A stretch of 58,342 bases of DNA from Halanaerobiales bacterium. Lineage in GTDB: Bacteria > Bacillota > Halanaerobiia > Halanaerobiales > DTU029. The stretch is taken from positions 1 through 58,342 of the forward strand of contig JANWJZ010000056.1 of the NCBI GenBank assembly GCA_025451675.1, in the 5' to 3' direction. Below, in pieces: positions 45,647 through 55,049 of the stretch (positions within the stretch are counted from its first letter, which is position 1; each line of letters opens with the position of its first letter). A program made the translations under genes and the position numbers. Below the pieces are notes generated by a model that did no database searches, was not told where the DNA came from, and saw only the letters and a list, made by a program, of their open reading frames with translations.

Positions 45647-46203
45647 TCCAATCCTCCTTTACTGATAATTTTGTTTAAATCTTCCCGTAAACTCTGCCGG
45701 GCTCTACTGAGCCTGGATTTAACGGTTCCCATAGAAAGCCCGGTAATTTCAGCAATCTCCTGATAGCTTAAGCCCTGAAACTCCCTAAGAGTGAAGACTA
45801 TTTTTTGCTCCGGAGCCAGTGCATCAATTTTTTCCTGGATAAGCTGGTTAAGTTCCCGGGAGAGAGAAATGCTTTCCGGATTATCTTCTTCCTTATATAT
45901 GTTTTGAAAATTTTCCTCCTGAATTTCAGGTTTTCTTTTTCTCTTTCTCAGTTCATCCAGGCAGAGATTCGTAGTAATTCTATATATCCAGGTGGAAAAG
46001 CTGGATTTACCCTGAAAGTTTTTAAGATTTTTATAGATCTTTATAAAAGACTCCTGGGCCAGATCAAGGGCATCTTCGTGGTTTCCCAGAATCCGGAAAG
46101 CAGTGTTATATACTCTGTTTTGATAGCGTTCAATGAGGTCATTAAAGGCTTTTTCATCTCCATTATTTATCCGGTAGATTAATTCACTATCAGATAATGC
46201 CAT
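45643..46203 (-). CDS. ECF-type RNA polymerase sigma factor
   Basis: 186 residues. Region 2 (FNDLIERYQNRVYNTAFRILGNHEDALDLAQESFIKIY) and region 4 (LREFQGLSYQEIAEITGLSMGTVKSRLSRARQSLRE) are both intact with a short linker, as in SigW-like factors. ATG 46203 follows AGGGAGTG. It is co-transcribed with the zinc-type anti-sigma gene. The upstream region contains an ECF-type promoter that the factor probably recognises itself. Confidence 0.92.
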   Translation of the reverse strand: MALSDSELIYRINNGDEKAFNDLIERYQNRVYNTAFRILGNHEDALDLAQESFIKIYKNLKNFQGKSSFSTWIYRITTNLCLDELRKRKRKPEIQEENFQNIYKEEDNPESISLSRELNQLIQEKIDALAPEQKIVFTLREFQGLSYQEIAEITGLSMGTVKSRLSRARQSLREDLNKIISKGGLE

Positions 46204-46231
46204 CCATTAAGTCACTCCCTTCACTTATTTA

Positions 46232-46256
46232 GACGAAAACCCTTAGATTATGTTCC
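46232..46256 (-). promoter_or_regulatory. ECF-type autoregulatory promoter
   Basis: On the minus strand: GGAAC (46256-46252), 16-bp spacer, CGTC (46235-46232). GGAAC/CGTC with 16-17 bp is the hallmark of SigW-like ECF promoters. It lies just 28 bp upstream of the sigma gene start, which argues for autoregulation. Confidence 0.72.
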
Positions 46257-46419
46257 CACTAATTTATTAATTAAAATTCGCCAATTTAGCCGGGAATACC
46301 TTTTTATCTGTAATTACAGCCGTTAGATTTAGCTGTTTGACTTTATTCATTTATTTTGGTAAATTAGTAGTGTTAGCGTATTACATATTATTGTTATGTT
46401 GATAATGGGAGGGTGTCTT

Positions 46420-47427
46420 GTGATTACTATAAAGGATATTGCCAGGCTTGCAGGTGTATCTATAACTACAGTGTCCAAAGTTATAAACAATTATCCTGAT
46501 ATCGGGCAGGAGACAAGGGAAAAAGTTATCAAGATTATGAAAAAATATAATTATTCCCCTAATGCCATTGCCCGCAGTTTATCTACCAGTAAATCCAATT
46601 CCATAGGAGTATTTATCCACTATCATCCCAGTAGAGGTCTCCACCAGTTCTTCTTCCATGAAATATTATTTGCCATGGAGACTAACCTGGGTAAGCAGGG
46701 CTATGACTTTGTCTATTTTTCTGATCTAAAATGGAAAAGGAGCTGCAATTATCTGGCCAAATGTTTAAATAGACATATAGATGGTGCTATATTGATGGGA
46801 ATTTCTGTGGATGAGAATCTTTATGAATTATTACAGTCAGATATACCTGTAGTTCTTCTGGATTTAAATCTAACCGGGCCGAATGCTACTTATATTACAT
46901 CAGATAACTTATTTGGCGCAAAACAGGCAGTAAATTATTTTAAGGAATTAGGGCATCAGAATATCGGTATGATCGGAGGCCTGAAGGATACTTTTCCCAC
47001 TAAAACCAGAACAGAGGGTTTTTTAGAAGAAATCAAAAATAATGGCATGACTACCAGGGATGAATGGATAATCTATACCTCATATAATGAAGAAGGAGGA
47101 TATCGGGCAATGACCAGGATGTTAAAGTCCAGGGAATTGCCAACAGCAATATTCTGCCACAGTGATATGATTGCTATCGGTGCAATTAAAGCTATAAAGG
47201 ATGCCGGTTATTCAGTCCCCGATGATTTTTCCGTCATTGGTTTTGACGATGTTGAGATCAGTACCTATATTAATCCGGGTTTAACAACGGTAAGGCAGGA
47301 TTCATATTCCATGGGAAATCAGGCAGCCAATCTCTTAAAAACCATGATGGATAATCCTGCTGCGAAGGTAGAACCCATTGTTTTGCCTGTTGAACTGGTT
47401 ATAAGAGAATCATGTAAAAAATTATAA
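46420..47427 (+). CDS. LacI-family transcriptional regulator
   Basis: 335 residues. The N-terminal helix-turn-helix (TIKDIARLAGVSITTVSKVIN) and hinge (NAIARSLSTSKSNSIGV) are followed by a periplasmic-binding-like sugar domain with typical VIGFDDVEISTYINPGLTTVRQD. GTG 46420 is preferred because GGGAGGGTG lies just upstream; ATG 46396 precedes that site. It sits before the cellobiose phosphorylase gene in the same direction, so it is probably its regulator with a beta-glucoside as effector. No clear palindromic operator was found. Confidence 0.9.
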   Translation: MITIKDIARLAGVSITTVSKVINNYPDIGQETREKVIKIMKKYNYSPNAIARSLSTSKSNSIGVFIHYHPSRGLHQFFFHEILFAMETNLGKQGYDFVYFSDLKWKRSCNYLAKCLNRHIDGAILMGISVDENLYELLQSDIPVVLLDLNLTGPNATYITSDNLFGAKQAVNYFKELGHQNIGMIGGLKDTFPTKTRTEGFLEEIKNNGMTTRDEWIIYTSYNEEGGYRAMTRMLKSRELPTAIFCHSDMIAIGAIKAIKDAGYSVPDDFSVIGFDDVEISTYINPGLTTVRQDSYSMGNQAANLLKTMMDNPAAKVEPIVLPVELVIRESCKKL

Positions 47428-47515
47428 TAATTTTTTTTTAAAAAAGCAGGAATTATTAATTTTTTCTGGTAATTATATATTATAAACTAAACCGATTTCG
47501 TAAGGAGAAATATAA

Positions 47516-47554
47516 GTGTTTCTAATAAGCGGAATCAAATACAGAATGAAATAA
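47516..47554 (+). CDS. Possible 12-codon upstream leader peptide
   Basis: A GTG at 47516, preceded by AAGGAG at 47502-47507 at ideal spacing, opens a 12-residue frame (MFLISGIKYRMK) that ends at TAA 47554, 42 bp before the phosphorylase start. A strong ribosome-binding site this close to the main gene may mark a regulatory leader peptide. It may also be chance; there is no attenuator hairpin. Confidence 0.3.
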   Translation: MFLISGIKYRMK

Positions 47555-47596
47555 AATCAAAATGATATTAAATACAATATGAAAGGAGTTAATGTG

Positions 47597-50026
47597 ATGA
47601 AATTTGGCTATTTTGATGATAGCAGAAAGGAATACGTAATAACCGAACCCCAAACCCCCTATCCCTGGATTAACTATCTTGGGTCAGAGGAATATTTTGT
47701 TCTTCTGTCAAATACAGCCGGAGGATATAGTTTCTATAAGGATGCCAGTAAACGGAGGATAACCCGCTATCGCTACAACAATGTACCTACAGATGCAGGA
47801 GGAAAGTATTATTATATTTACGAGGATGGTCATTACTGGTCTCCCACCTGGGCCCCGGTAAAGAGTGAGCTGGACGAATACCAGTGTAGACATGGAATGG
47901 GCTACAGTATTATCAGAGGGAAGAGAAACCAGCTGGATACAGAGATACTCTTTTTTGTACCACTGGGTGCCAACTGTGAGATTCACCGGGTTAAGATAAA
48001 AAATGAAAGTAATGAGAAAAGGAGTTTAAAGCTCTTTTCCTTCATCGAATGGGCCCTCTGGGATGCCTTCGATGATATGAGTAATTTTCAGAGGAATTTT
48101 AGCACTGGAGAAGTAGAGATAGAGGGCTCCACTATCTATCATAAAACAGAATACAGGGAACGGAGAAAACATTATGCTTTCTTTACCATAAATACAGAAA
48201 TAGCCGGATTTGATACGGATAGGGAAAGTTTTCTGGGCCTTTATAATGGTTTTCATGAACCACAGGTTGTGATAAAAGGCCAATCCAATAATTCTGTAGC
48301 CAGCGGCTGGGCTCCAATTGCTTCCCATTGTGTGGAGATTGAACTGGCTCCAGGAGAAGAAAGGACCTATATATTCCAACTGGGTTATGTAGAAAATCCT
48401 GCTGATGAAAAGTGGGAAAGACCAGGTGTTATAAATAAAAAAAGGGCCTATGAGCTCATTGAAAGATTTAATACAGAAGAGAAGGTAAACAGGGCCTTCG
48501 CAGAGTTAAATAGTTATTGGGATAGATTATTATCCAGCTATACTCTTGATTTTACCGATGATAGACTGATGCGTATGGTCAATATCTGGAACCAGTATCA
48601 GTGTATGGTAACCTTTAATATGGCCAGAAGTGCTTCCTATTTTGAGTCCGGTATCAGCAGGGGAATCGGTTTCCGTGACTCCAACCAGGATCTCCTGGGT
48701 GTAGTACATATGATACCGGAACGGGCTAAAGAAAGAATCCTGGATCTGGCTGCCACCCAGTTTGAGGATGGCAGTGCCTATCATCAGTATCAGCCTTTGA
48801 CCAAAAAAGGCAATGATGCTATCGGCAGCGGTTTTAATGATGATCCCCTCTGGTTGATAATGAGTACTGCTGCCTATATCAAGGAAACCGGTGATTATAG
48901 TATCCTGAATGAACCTGTGCCCTTTAATTCCGGTAAGGAAGCCGTCCTCTTTGACCACCTGGAGGCATCTTTCAGGCATGTCATCAATAACCGGGGGCCT
49001 CATGGCCTGCCCCTGATCGGCCAGGCGGATTGGAATGACTGCCTGAATTTGAACTGTTTTTCTGATGAACCAGGCCAGTCCTTCCAGACCTTACGGGCTA
49101 AATCCGACAGCCAGGCTGAATCCGTTATGATAGCCGGATTATTTATCACTGTTGGCCCTGATTTTGTGGAATTATGCCGGTATTTGGGTAAGGAGGAGCT
49201 GGCCCGGGAGGCAGAACAGGAGATTGAGAATATGAAAAAAGCTATCATGGAGCATGGCAGGGATGAAGAATGGTTCCTGCGGGCCTATGATTATTTTGGC
49301 AATAAAATAGGCAGCCGGGAGAATGAAGAAGGCCAGATTTACATTGAACCACAGGGCTTCTGTATCATGGGCGGACTTGGCCTGGATGATGGATTTGCCA
49401 GGAAGGCCCTGGATTCTGTAAAGAGAATGTTGGATACCAAATACGGCCTGGTGCTGCTGGAACCAACCTATAAATCCTATCACCTGGAATTGGGAGAGAT
49501 CTCTTCTTATCCTCCAGGTTATAAAGAAAATGGCGGCATTTTCTGTCATAATAATCCCTGGATAATGATCGCGGAGACCATTATTGGCAATGGCGAAAGG
49601 GCTTTCGAATACTATCAGAAAATTGCTCCAGCCTATCTGGAGGAGATCAGCGATATCCACCGTACAGAACCCTATGTCTATGCACAAATGATTGCCGGAA
49701 AGGATGCTCCCAATCATGGTGAAGCCAAAAACTCCTGGCTGACCGGAACAGCAGCCTGGAATTATGTTGCCATTACTCAGTGGATATTGGGAATCAGACC
49801 TGATTTTGCTGGTTTACGTATAGATCCCTGTATACCTGCTGACTGGGATGAATTTGAGGTTAGCAGGAAATTCAGGGGAGATACCTATAGGATAAAGATT
49901 TCTAATCCTGACCGGGTATCAAAGGGTGTTAAAATGATTATATTGGATGGAAAAGAACTTGCTGATAATCTGATTAAACCTCTTAATGACGGAAAGCTTC
50001 ATCTTGTTGAGGTAATCATGGGATAA
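47597..50026 (+). CDS. Cellobiose phosphorylase (GH94)
   Basis: 809 residues. It splits cellobiose with phosphate into glucose-1-phosphate and glucose. The N-terminus [28 protein letters not shown] and RYRYNNVP are close to clostridial cellobiose phosphorylases. The core holds [21 protein letters not shown], and the catalytic acid is in [12 protein letters not shown]. No signal peptide, so it is cytoplasmic. ATG 47597 is preferred because AAAGGAG is about 10 nt upstream; ATG 47579 precedes that site. Specificity for a related disaccharide cannot be excluded. Confidence 0.92.
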   Translation: MKFGYFDDSRKEYVITEPQTPYPWINYLGSEEYFVLLSNTAGGYSFYKDASKRRITRYRYNNVPTDAGGKYYYIYEDGHYWSPTWAPVKSELDEYQCRHGMGYSIIRGKRNQLDTEILFFVPLGANCEIHRVKIKNESNEKRSLKLFSFIEWALWDAFDDMSNFQRNFSTGEVEIEGSTIYHKTEYRERRKHYAFFTINTEIAGFDTDRESFLGLYNGFHEPQVVIKGQSNNSVASGWAPIASHCVEIELAPGEERTYIFQLGYVENPADEKWERPGVINKKRAYELIERFNTEEKVNRAFAELNSYWDRLLSSYTLDFTDDRLMRMVNIWNQYQCMVTFNMARSASYFESGISRGIGFRDSNQDLLGVVHMIPERAKERILDLAATQFEDGSAYHQYQPLTKKGNDAIGSGFNDDPLWLIMSTAAYIKETGDYSILNEPVPFNSGKEAVLFDHLEASFRHVINNRGPHGLPLIGQADWNDCLNLNCFSDEPGQSFQTLRAKSDSQAESVMIAGLFITVGPDFVELCRYLGKEELAREAEQEIENMKKAIMEHGRDEEWFLRAYDYFGNKIGSRENEEGQIYIEPQGFCIMGGLGLDDGFARKALDSVKRMLDTKYGLVLLEPTYKSYHLELGEISSYPPGYKENGGIFCHNNPWIMIAETIIGNGERAFEYYQKIAPAYLEEISDIHRTEPYVYAQMIAGKDAPNHGEAKNSWLTGTAAWNYVAITQWILGIRPDFAGLRIDPCIPADWDEFEVSRKFRGDTYRIKISNPDRVSKGVKMIILDGKELADNLIKPLNDGKLHLVEVIMG

Positions 50027-50116
50027 AAAGCTCATTTTCTTCCTTCCTGGCCTCTTCCATAACTGAGGTGGAGGAGGTCCTGTCTTTATTATATAAACCC
50101 TCCTAATTTATTCTTT

Positions 50117-50148
50117 TAAAATCTATCACCTGGTGATAGATTTTTTTT
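50117..50148 (+). terminator. Terminator of the cellobiose phosphorylase transcript
   Basis: A palindrome (50121-50129 with 50133-50141) extended by A and T tracts and followed by eight T. About 90 bp downstream of the stop codon. Another hairpin (50051-50059 with 50069-50077) lies in between without a T tract. Confidence 0.85.
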
Positions 50149-50241
50149 GCTATATAATAAGAAAAAACTGTAAAAATAAAGGAAAAATAAAAATGTTGGA
50201 GAATAAAACAATAAATACCAGAAAATAGAAAGGAGATCATT

Positions 50242-50895
50242 GTGCAAATGAATAAAGATCAATTAATTTTGCTGCTCTTTGCAACTATTATAATCATTAT
50301 GGGAGCCGGTATTTTTTTCTGGCAGAATATGAAGAACTCTCAGCTTATCAGCAGTATGACTGTCTCTGCTTCTTTAAATCAAACTGATCTATTTTCTGGC
50401 CACCATGGAAGCAATCCATTGTCTGAGGAAAGTGTAAAGGAAATAAAAAATGAGAAAATCCTGGTTCATGTTGCCGGAGAAGTCCTCAATAGCGGAGTAT
50501 ATGAACTGGAGAGTGGTGCCAGGGTTATTGATGCCCTAATGGCAGCCGGAGGGGCTACGTCCTTAGCCAATCTCGACATAATAAACCTGGCTGCCCCCAT
50601 ATCCGATGGGGAGAAGATCTATATACCTTCTGTAATAGAAAAAATTAATCAGTTTAACCAGAATAGCAGCTTTACTTCATATAGTTCTGGAGGGAGTTCC
50701 GGAAAGATTAATATTAATACTGCTGATGCCTCAGAACTACAGAAATTAACCGGAATCGGGCCCGGCAAGGCAAAAAGTATAATAGATTACCGCAATAAAA
50801 ACGGCCCGTTTAAGAGTGTTGATGATTTATTAAATGTCTCCGGTATAGGGGAGAAGACTCTGGAGAAGATCAGGGATGAGATTGTGGTCCGTTGA
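50242..50895 (+). CDS. comEA: Competence protein ComEA
   Basis: 217 residues: an N-terminal membrane anchor (about 7-25), an SLBB-type domain (VHVAGEVLNSGVYELESGARVIDALMAAGG), a serine/glycine-rich linker and a C-terminal helix-hairpin-helix DNA-binding domain with INTADASELQKLTGIGPGKAKSIIDYR and VSGIGEKTLEKI. ComEA binds incoming DNA outside the cell and hands it to ComEC. GTG 50242 has AAGGAG 5 nt upstream; ATG 50248 is an alternative. It overlaps comEC by 20 bp. Confidence 0.93.
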   Translation: MQMNKDQLILLLFATIIIIMGAGIFFWQNMKNSQLISSMTVSASLNQTDLFSGHHGSNPLSEESVKEIKNEKILVHVAGEVLNSGVYELESGARVIDALMAAGGATSLANLDIINLAAPISDGEKIYIPSVIEKINQFNQNSSFTSYSSGGSSGKININTADASELQKLTGIGPGKAKSIIDYRNKNGPFKSVDDLLNVSGIGEKTLEKIRDEIVVR

Positions 50896-53218
50896 GAGGA
50901 TTAAAGACAGGCCATTATTGAGTACAGCCCTCTTTTTTGCCCTGGGAATTTCCTTCGCCTATTATCTGCCAGTAAGCTCTTTATTGTCATTTCTCGCCTT
51001 TATTCTGCTGGTTGCTGGTATTTTTACCTTTCAGGCTGTTTTTATAAAGGAAAGAAAACTTTTATTTATATGTTTTCTGATCTTTCTGGCCGGTTTTGCC
51101 CGGATGAGCTGGCAGGAATACAAATATTACAGTCCTTATTCTATAGCCAATTATAATTCTGCTGGCCCTTTCCTCATCAGGGGAATAATCAGAGAGGATT
51201 TAAGCTCCCTACAGGGGAACAAATTATTATTAAAACCCTTATATGTTGAGGATAAAGTAGTAAAATACGGCTATATACAACTGGATAAGAGATACCTACC
51301 TGTCCAATTATCCAATGGTGATTTAGTTGAAATAAAACTAAATTTAAATGAACCGGCCAGAGCACTGAATCCCGGGGCTTTTTCCAATTACAATTATTTG
51401 AAAAGGAAGGGTATTTATAGCCAGGGCTATTATGCAGGCGGGTTACAGGTCAAGGGAAAGATGAAAAATTTTGTACTGGATTCAATTATTAAACTAAAAT
51501 ATCATTTGATTGCCTTAATTGATAGAACAGGTGAGGACCCCTATAATGAATTATTAAAGGCCCTGCTGTTGGGTGAACGCACTGCTTTACCGGAGGAGTG
51601 GGAAGATAGTTTTACCAACGCCGGGACTAACCACCTCCTCTCTATTTCCGGCCTTCATGTCGGATTCGTAGTGGGGATTTTTTATTCCCTGCTTAATCTA
51701 CTAAGATTTTCTCCAGGAATTAGAAATTTACTATTAAGCCTGCTGGTAGTCTCTTATATTATCCTGACAGGTTTCCGCCCCTCCATCTTCAGGGCCGGTT
51801 TATTATCTATATTTATGCTCTGGGACCAATATCTTAAACGACGGGGAGACCAGTTAAATATCCTTGGCTTAACAGCCTTGCTTAATTTTTTAATCAATCC
51901 CTATCAATTATTTGAAATAGGTTTTCAACTATCATATTTTGTACTATTGATGCTCATCCTCTGGCATGATCTACTGAAACAGTTTATACGGCCTGCCTTT
52001 TCGGTCTCTGTTGCTGCCCTGTTGGGCTCTTCACCCTTGACAGCCTATTACTTTAATCTGCTTACCCCCATAGGCTTAATCACCAATCTCTGGGCTGTTC
52101 CCCTGGCGGGCTTTATTGTTTCCCTGGCCCTGGTGGGCCTATTGGCTGGTCTGCTGCATCCTGTTTTTTCTTCACTTGTTTTTAAACTGCTGCTTTATCC
52201 GATAAGATTACTGATCTTCAGTAATGGCCTGATGGCTTCCGTGCCTTTTGGCCATATTGAAGTGGCCACCCCTTCAGTAGCCCTTTTGAGCTTTTGCCTT
52301 ATTTCCCTGGTTATACTACCTTTCTTATTAAAGAAGAGAATCATACCCCTGAATGAAAGGAAAAGGAAAAAAAGGTTATTTTATTTCACTATCTTTTCGC
52401 TCCTGTTTATTTTTTTCATCTTTGTTTTCTCAGTCCTGGACAGGCAACTGGAGCTCTGTTTTATTGCCGTAGGCCAGGGGGATAGTATCTTTCTGCGTAC
52501 CCCCGGAAAGAAGTGCCTCCTCATTGATGGGGGCGGTTTCCTGGGTGAAAACTTTACCCACGGGGAATATACCGTATTACCCTATTTAAAATATAAGGGG
52601 ATCAGGAAACTGGATATAGTCTTTATCACCCACTTTGACGCAGACCATGCCCTGGGCATAATAGATATCCTGAGAAATAGAAAGATAGGGTTGCTGGTTT
52701 TTCCGGTAAATTACGACAGGAATGAGATAGCAGAAAGGGTCATTGCGGAGGCCAGGCGAAATGATGTACCAATAGCCCTCGCCCAAAGGGGGGATTATTT
52801 TCTGTTAGATGGAGTCACTATAAGGATATTAAATCCCGTTCCCGGACAAAGAACCACCCGCAACGATAACTCCCTGGTCATAAAAGTGGAATATGGTAAT
52901 TTTTCTGCCCTCCTGACCGGGGATCTGGAGGGAGCAGGAGAGAGGAGGCTGCTTGCTGAGGAAGCTTCTATAAAGGCCAATATCCTGAAATTGGGCCACC
53001 ATGGCAGTAATAGTTCCAGCACAGAGGATTTTCTCCAGCAGGTGGCCCCTGAGCACGGCATCATATCTGTAGGCAGGAACAACTATGGCCACCCTGCAGA
53101 GGAAGTATTATCCCGCTGCGCCATACAGGGTATCACTTTATGGCGGACAGATGAACAGGGGGCAATCAGGGTGAGGAGTAATGGGATAGCCTATTCGATA
53201 GAAGCCTATTTAAAATAA
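50876..53218 (+). CDS. comEC: DNA internalization protein ComEC/Rec2
   Basis: 780 residues, full length. An N-terminal DUF4131-like region is followed by the competence domain with many membrane segments (LLSISGLHVGFVVGIFYSLL, TGFRPSIFRAG), and a C-terminal metallo-beta-lactamase domain with LLIDGGG, ITHFDADHALG and LGHHGSNSS. It forms the DNA channel. Start overlaps comEA, so translation is coupled. Together with comEA this suggests natural transformation, although pilus genes are not in the window. Confidence 0.94.
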   Translation: MRLWSVERIKDRPLLSTALFFALGISFAYYLPVSSLLSFLAFILLVAGIFTFQAVFIKERKLLFICFLIFLAGFARMSWQEYKYYSPYSIANYNSAGPFLIRGIIREDLSSLQGNKLLLKPLYVEDKVVKYGYIQLDKRYLPVQLSNGDLVEIKLNLNEPARALNPGAFSNYNYLKRKGIYSQGYYAGGLQVKGKMKNFVLDSIIKLKYHLIALIDRTGEDPYNELLKALLLGERTALPEEWEDSFTNAGTNHLLSISGLHVGFVVGIFYSLLNLLRFSPGIRNLLLSLLVVSYIILTGFRPSIFRAGLLSIFMLWDQYLKRRGDQLNILGLTALLNFLINPYQLFEIGFQLSYFVLLMLILWHDLLKQFIRPAFSVSVAALLGSSPLTAYYFNLLTPIGLITNLWAVPLAGFIVSLALVGLLAGLLHPVFSSLVFKLLLYPIRLLIFSNGLMASVPFGHIEVATPSVALLSFCLISLVILPFLLKKRIIPLNERKRKKRLFYFTIFSLLFIFFIFVFSVLDRQLELCFIAVGQGDSIFLRTPGKKCLLIDGGGFLGENFTHGEYTVLPYLKYKGIRKLDIVFITHFDADHALGIIDILRNRKIGLLVFPVNYDRNEIAERVIAEARRNDVPIALAQRGDYFLLDGVTIRILNPVPGQRTTRNDNSLVIKVEYGNFSALLTGDLEGAGERRLLAEEASIKANILKLGHHGSNSSSTEDFLQQVAPEHGIISVGRNNYGHPAEEVLSRCAIQGITLWRTDEQGAIRVRSNGIAYSIEAYLK

Positions 53219-53253
53219 CAATAATGAGCAGGGTTAAACTGCTCATTATTGTT
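53217..53253. terminator. Bidirectional hairpin between comEC and the SASP gene
   Basis: A 15-bp perfect stem (53217-53231 with 53239-53253). The downstream T run is short on both strands, so termination may be partial. Confidence 0.72.
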
Positions 53254-53302
53254 TGGCCTTTATTCCGCTCTTATGAAGAAAATAAAATTATATCAGGACT
53301 TA

Positions 53303-53548
53303 TTAGAACTGTTGGTTATTGGTCTGTTGAGGATTTACCTGGCCGGCCAGGGAGTTTTCATAGGCTTCCACCATCTTTCTCACCATGTGGCCGCCTATGG
53401 ATCCGGTATCCCTGGTGGTGTAGTTTCCCCAATACCCATCCTGTGGTATTGAAAGCCCCAGTTCCTGGGCAACTTCATATTTAAATTTTTCCATGGCCTG
53501 GGCAGCCAGAGGATTTACCAGGGTATTTCTTTTTTGACCGGTTCCCAT
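53303..53548 (-). CDS. Alpha/beta-type small acid-soluble spore protein
   Basis: 81 residues. NPLAAQAMEKFKYEVAQELGL holds the Gpr recognition-like region, and the second conserved block is YWGNYTTRDTGSIGGHMVRKMVE, the DNA-binding segment of the family. A glutamine/asparagine-rich tail follows. The ATG is preceded by AAAGGAGGTG. It is one of three SASP genes here and should be expressed in the forespore; a convincing SigG promoter was not found upstream. Confidence 0.94.
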   Translation of the reverse strand: MGTGQKRNTLVNPLAAQAMEKFKYEVAQELGLSIPQDGYWGNYTTRDTGSIGGHMVRKMVEAYENSLAGQVNPQQTNNQQF

Positions 53549-53619
53549 GAATTTACACCTCCTTTTATAGCTGTGTACTAATATTTTTTTCAGCTTTTGT
53601 CAGGCCTATGCTGGTAGTA

Positions 53620-53652
53620 TATAGAAAGAGAGGACGGGATTATTTCCCGTCC
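53620..53652 (-). terminator. Terminator of the second minus-strand SASP gene
   Basis: On the minus strand an 8-bp GC-rich stem (53652-53645 with 53639-53632) is followed by a TCTCTTTC tract. Confidence 0.75.
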
Positions 53653-53668
53653 CCGGATCTATAATCAT

Positions 53669-53878
53669 CTACCTGTCAGGACGTGCCATTTCATCCTCTA
53701 CCTTTTCAATCATTTTCTTAACCATGGTCCCACCAATCTTTCCTACCTCTCGGGTAGTTAATTCGCCCCATCCACGTGTATTAATCTTATCCATTAGACC
53801 TAATTCACCGGCAACCTCATATTTAAAACGGTCCAGGGCTTGTCTGGCAAGAGGATTGACTATCCGGTTTTTACCGAT
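53669..53878 (-). CDS. Alpha/beta-type small acid-soluble spore protein with non-standard start codon
   Basis: 69 residues if initiated at ATC (53878-53876). The product is a clear SASP: NRIVNPLARQALDRFKYEVAGELGL and GWGELTTREVGKIGGTMVKKMIE. No ATG, GTG or TTG is available: upstream of the conserved start the frame is ATA-TTA-ATC and then a TGA stop. A perfect AGGAGGTGA lies 6 nt before the ATC, the right distance for initiation there, and the N-terminus would then read MGKNRIVNPLA, as in other SASPs. ATA at 53884 is too near. A sequence error is an alternative explanation. Confidence 0.82.
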   Translation of the reverse strand: MGKNRIVNPLARQALDRFKYEVAGELGLMDKINTRGWGELTTREVGKIGGTMVKKMIEKVEDEMARPDR

Positions 53879-53992
53879 TAATATTCACCTCCTGACAAGT
53901 AGTTCACTAATATAATTTGCAGTTTTCAATTATTTTATGTTACTATGAATATGGTAATTGTTAAAAGACATATAAAAAAGGTGGGTATAACT

Positions 53993-54997
53993 ATGGATGC
54001 ATTGGCAGATATATTAAAAAAACCGCTAAAAGAATTAAACCCTTTATATATTATCGCCAGTGAAGACAGGTATATTCTCAGTGATTTTAAAGATAAATTT
54101 GTGGAGAAATTTGTAGATGAAGCCAGCAGGGATTTTAATTTAAGCTATCTGGAAGAAGAGGAAGCTGAAGAATTTGCAGTTCTCCTGAAAAATCAGGCTA
54201 ATACACCGCCCATTTTTGCCGAAAGGAGATTCATTATTGCCAGAACGGCTAATTATTTTACCGGAAAAGAGAAGAAAGAAGAATTGCTTATTTCCTTATT
54301 CAGTAATTTTCCGGAAACAACAATAATGCTAATCCTCGTGGAAGGCAAAATTAAAAATGGGTTAAAAATAGTTGAAGCGGCTAAAAAAATTGGTGAAGTT
54401 TTGACAGTATCAGCACCCAGATTTGCAGAACTGGATAAATGGATTTTTAATGAATTTAAGAAAAGAGGTAAAGAAATAGATTTTGAAGGAGTAAAATTTT
54501 TAGAGCAAATTTTCAGTAATAACCTGCAGAGGCTGGAAAGCGAGATCGAGAAGATTGTTTTATACAAGGTTGAAAAGCAAAAAATCTCCCTGGATGATCT
54601 CCTGGAGATTATCAGTAAAGATAAATTACTTGAAGATAGTTTAGTTTTTAATTTAACGGATGCCCTTTTACAGGGAAAAAAAGCACAGGCCATCAGAGAA
54701 CTGAAGCAGATGCTGGATGGAGGTGCCATTCCACTGGCCATTCTCAGTACCCTGAACTGGCAGTTGAGATTGCTTTTATCTGTTAAGGTTTTGAAAAAAC
54801 AGGGGAAAACAGTAGCAGAGATTGCCAGGATTTTGAATAGCCATCAGTATCCAGTTAAGAAGTGTTACCAGTACAGTGATAAGTTTAGCGAAGATAAATT
54901 GCTGGGATTACTGGAAAACTTGCTTGAAGCCAATTACAATATCGTTACTGGACGTTATAATCCGGAATTAGCCCTGGAGATGGCAATTATAGGTTAA
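53993..54997 (+). CDS. holA: DNA polymerase III subunit delta
   Basis: 334 residues. The clamp-loader delta subunit begins PLYIIASEDRYILSDFKDKFVEKF and holds RRFIIARTANYF, a helical middle region (LDKWIFNEFKKRGKEIDFEG) and a C-terminal domain (PLAILSTLNWQLRLLLSVKVL) as in the family. Start ATG 53993 follows AAAGGTGGG; an upstream ATG at 53945 has no such site and adds a non-family N-terminus. It is divergent from the SASP genes and convergent with rpsT, the usual holA-rpsT arrangement of Firmicutes. Confidence 0.93.
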   Translation: MDALADILKKPLKELNPLYIIASEDRYILSDFKDKFVEKFVDEASRDFNLSYLEEEEAEEFAVLLKNQANTPPIFAERRFIIARTANYFTGKEKKEELLISLFSNFPETTIMLILVEGKIKNGLKIVEAAKKIGEVLTVSAPRFAELDKWIFNEFKKRGKEIDFEGVKFLEQIFSNNLQRLESEIEKIVLYKVEKQKISLDDLLEIISKDKLLEDSLVFNLTDALLQGKKAQAIRELKQMLDGGAIPLAILSTLNWQLRLLLSVKVLKKQGKTVAEIARILNSHQYPVKKCYQYSDKFSEDKLLGLLENLLEANYNIVTGRYNPELALEMAIIG

Positions 54998-55000
54998 AAA

Positions 55001-55036
55001 TCAAAAATCCCTAATGCTATGTATTAGCAGAAGGGA
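55001..55036 (-). terminator. Terminator of rpsT
   Basis: On the minus strand TCCCT...AGGGA with an inner TGCT...AGCA pair is followed by T-rich sequence (TTTTTGATTTTT). It may also slow holA transcription from the other side. Confidence 0.72.
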
Positions 55037-55049
55037 CTATTTCTGGTAT

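Noticed and set aside
47485-47500. LacI-type operator before the phosphorylase gene (AAACCGATTTCG)
   Set aside because: Only a partial palindrome; not good enough to call a site.
49172-49717. 181-residue open frame antisense to the cellobiose phosphorylase gene
   Set aside because: Shadow of a well-conserved GH94 gene.
53549-53640. SigG promoter for the SASP gene at 53303-53548
   Set aside because: A GCATA box exists on the minus strand, but the nearest -10-like sequence is at 20 bp or more, outside the usual spacing.
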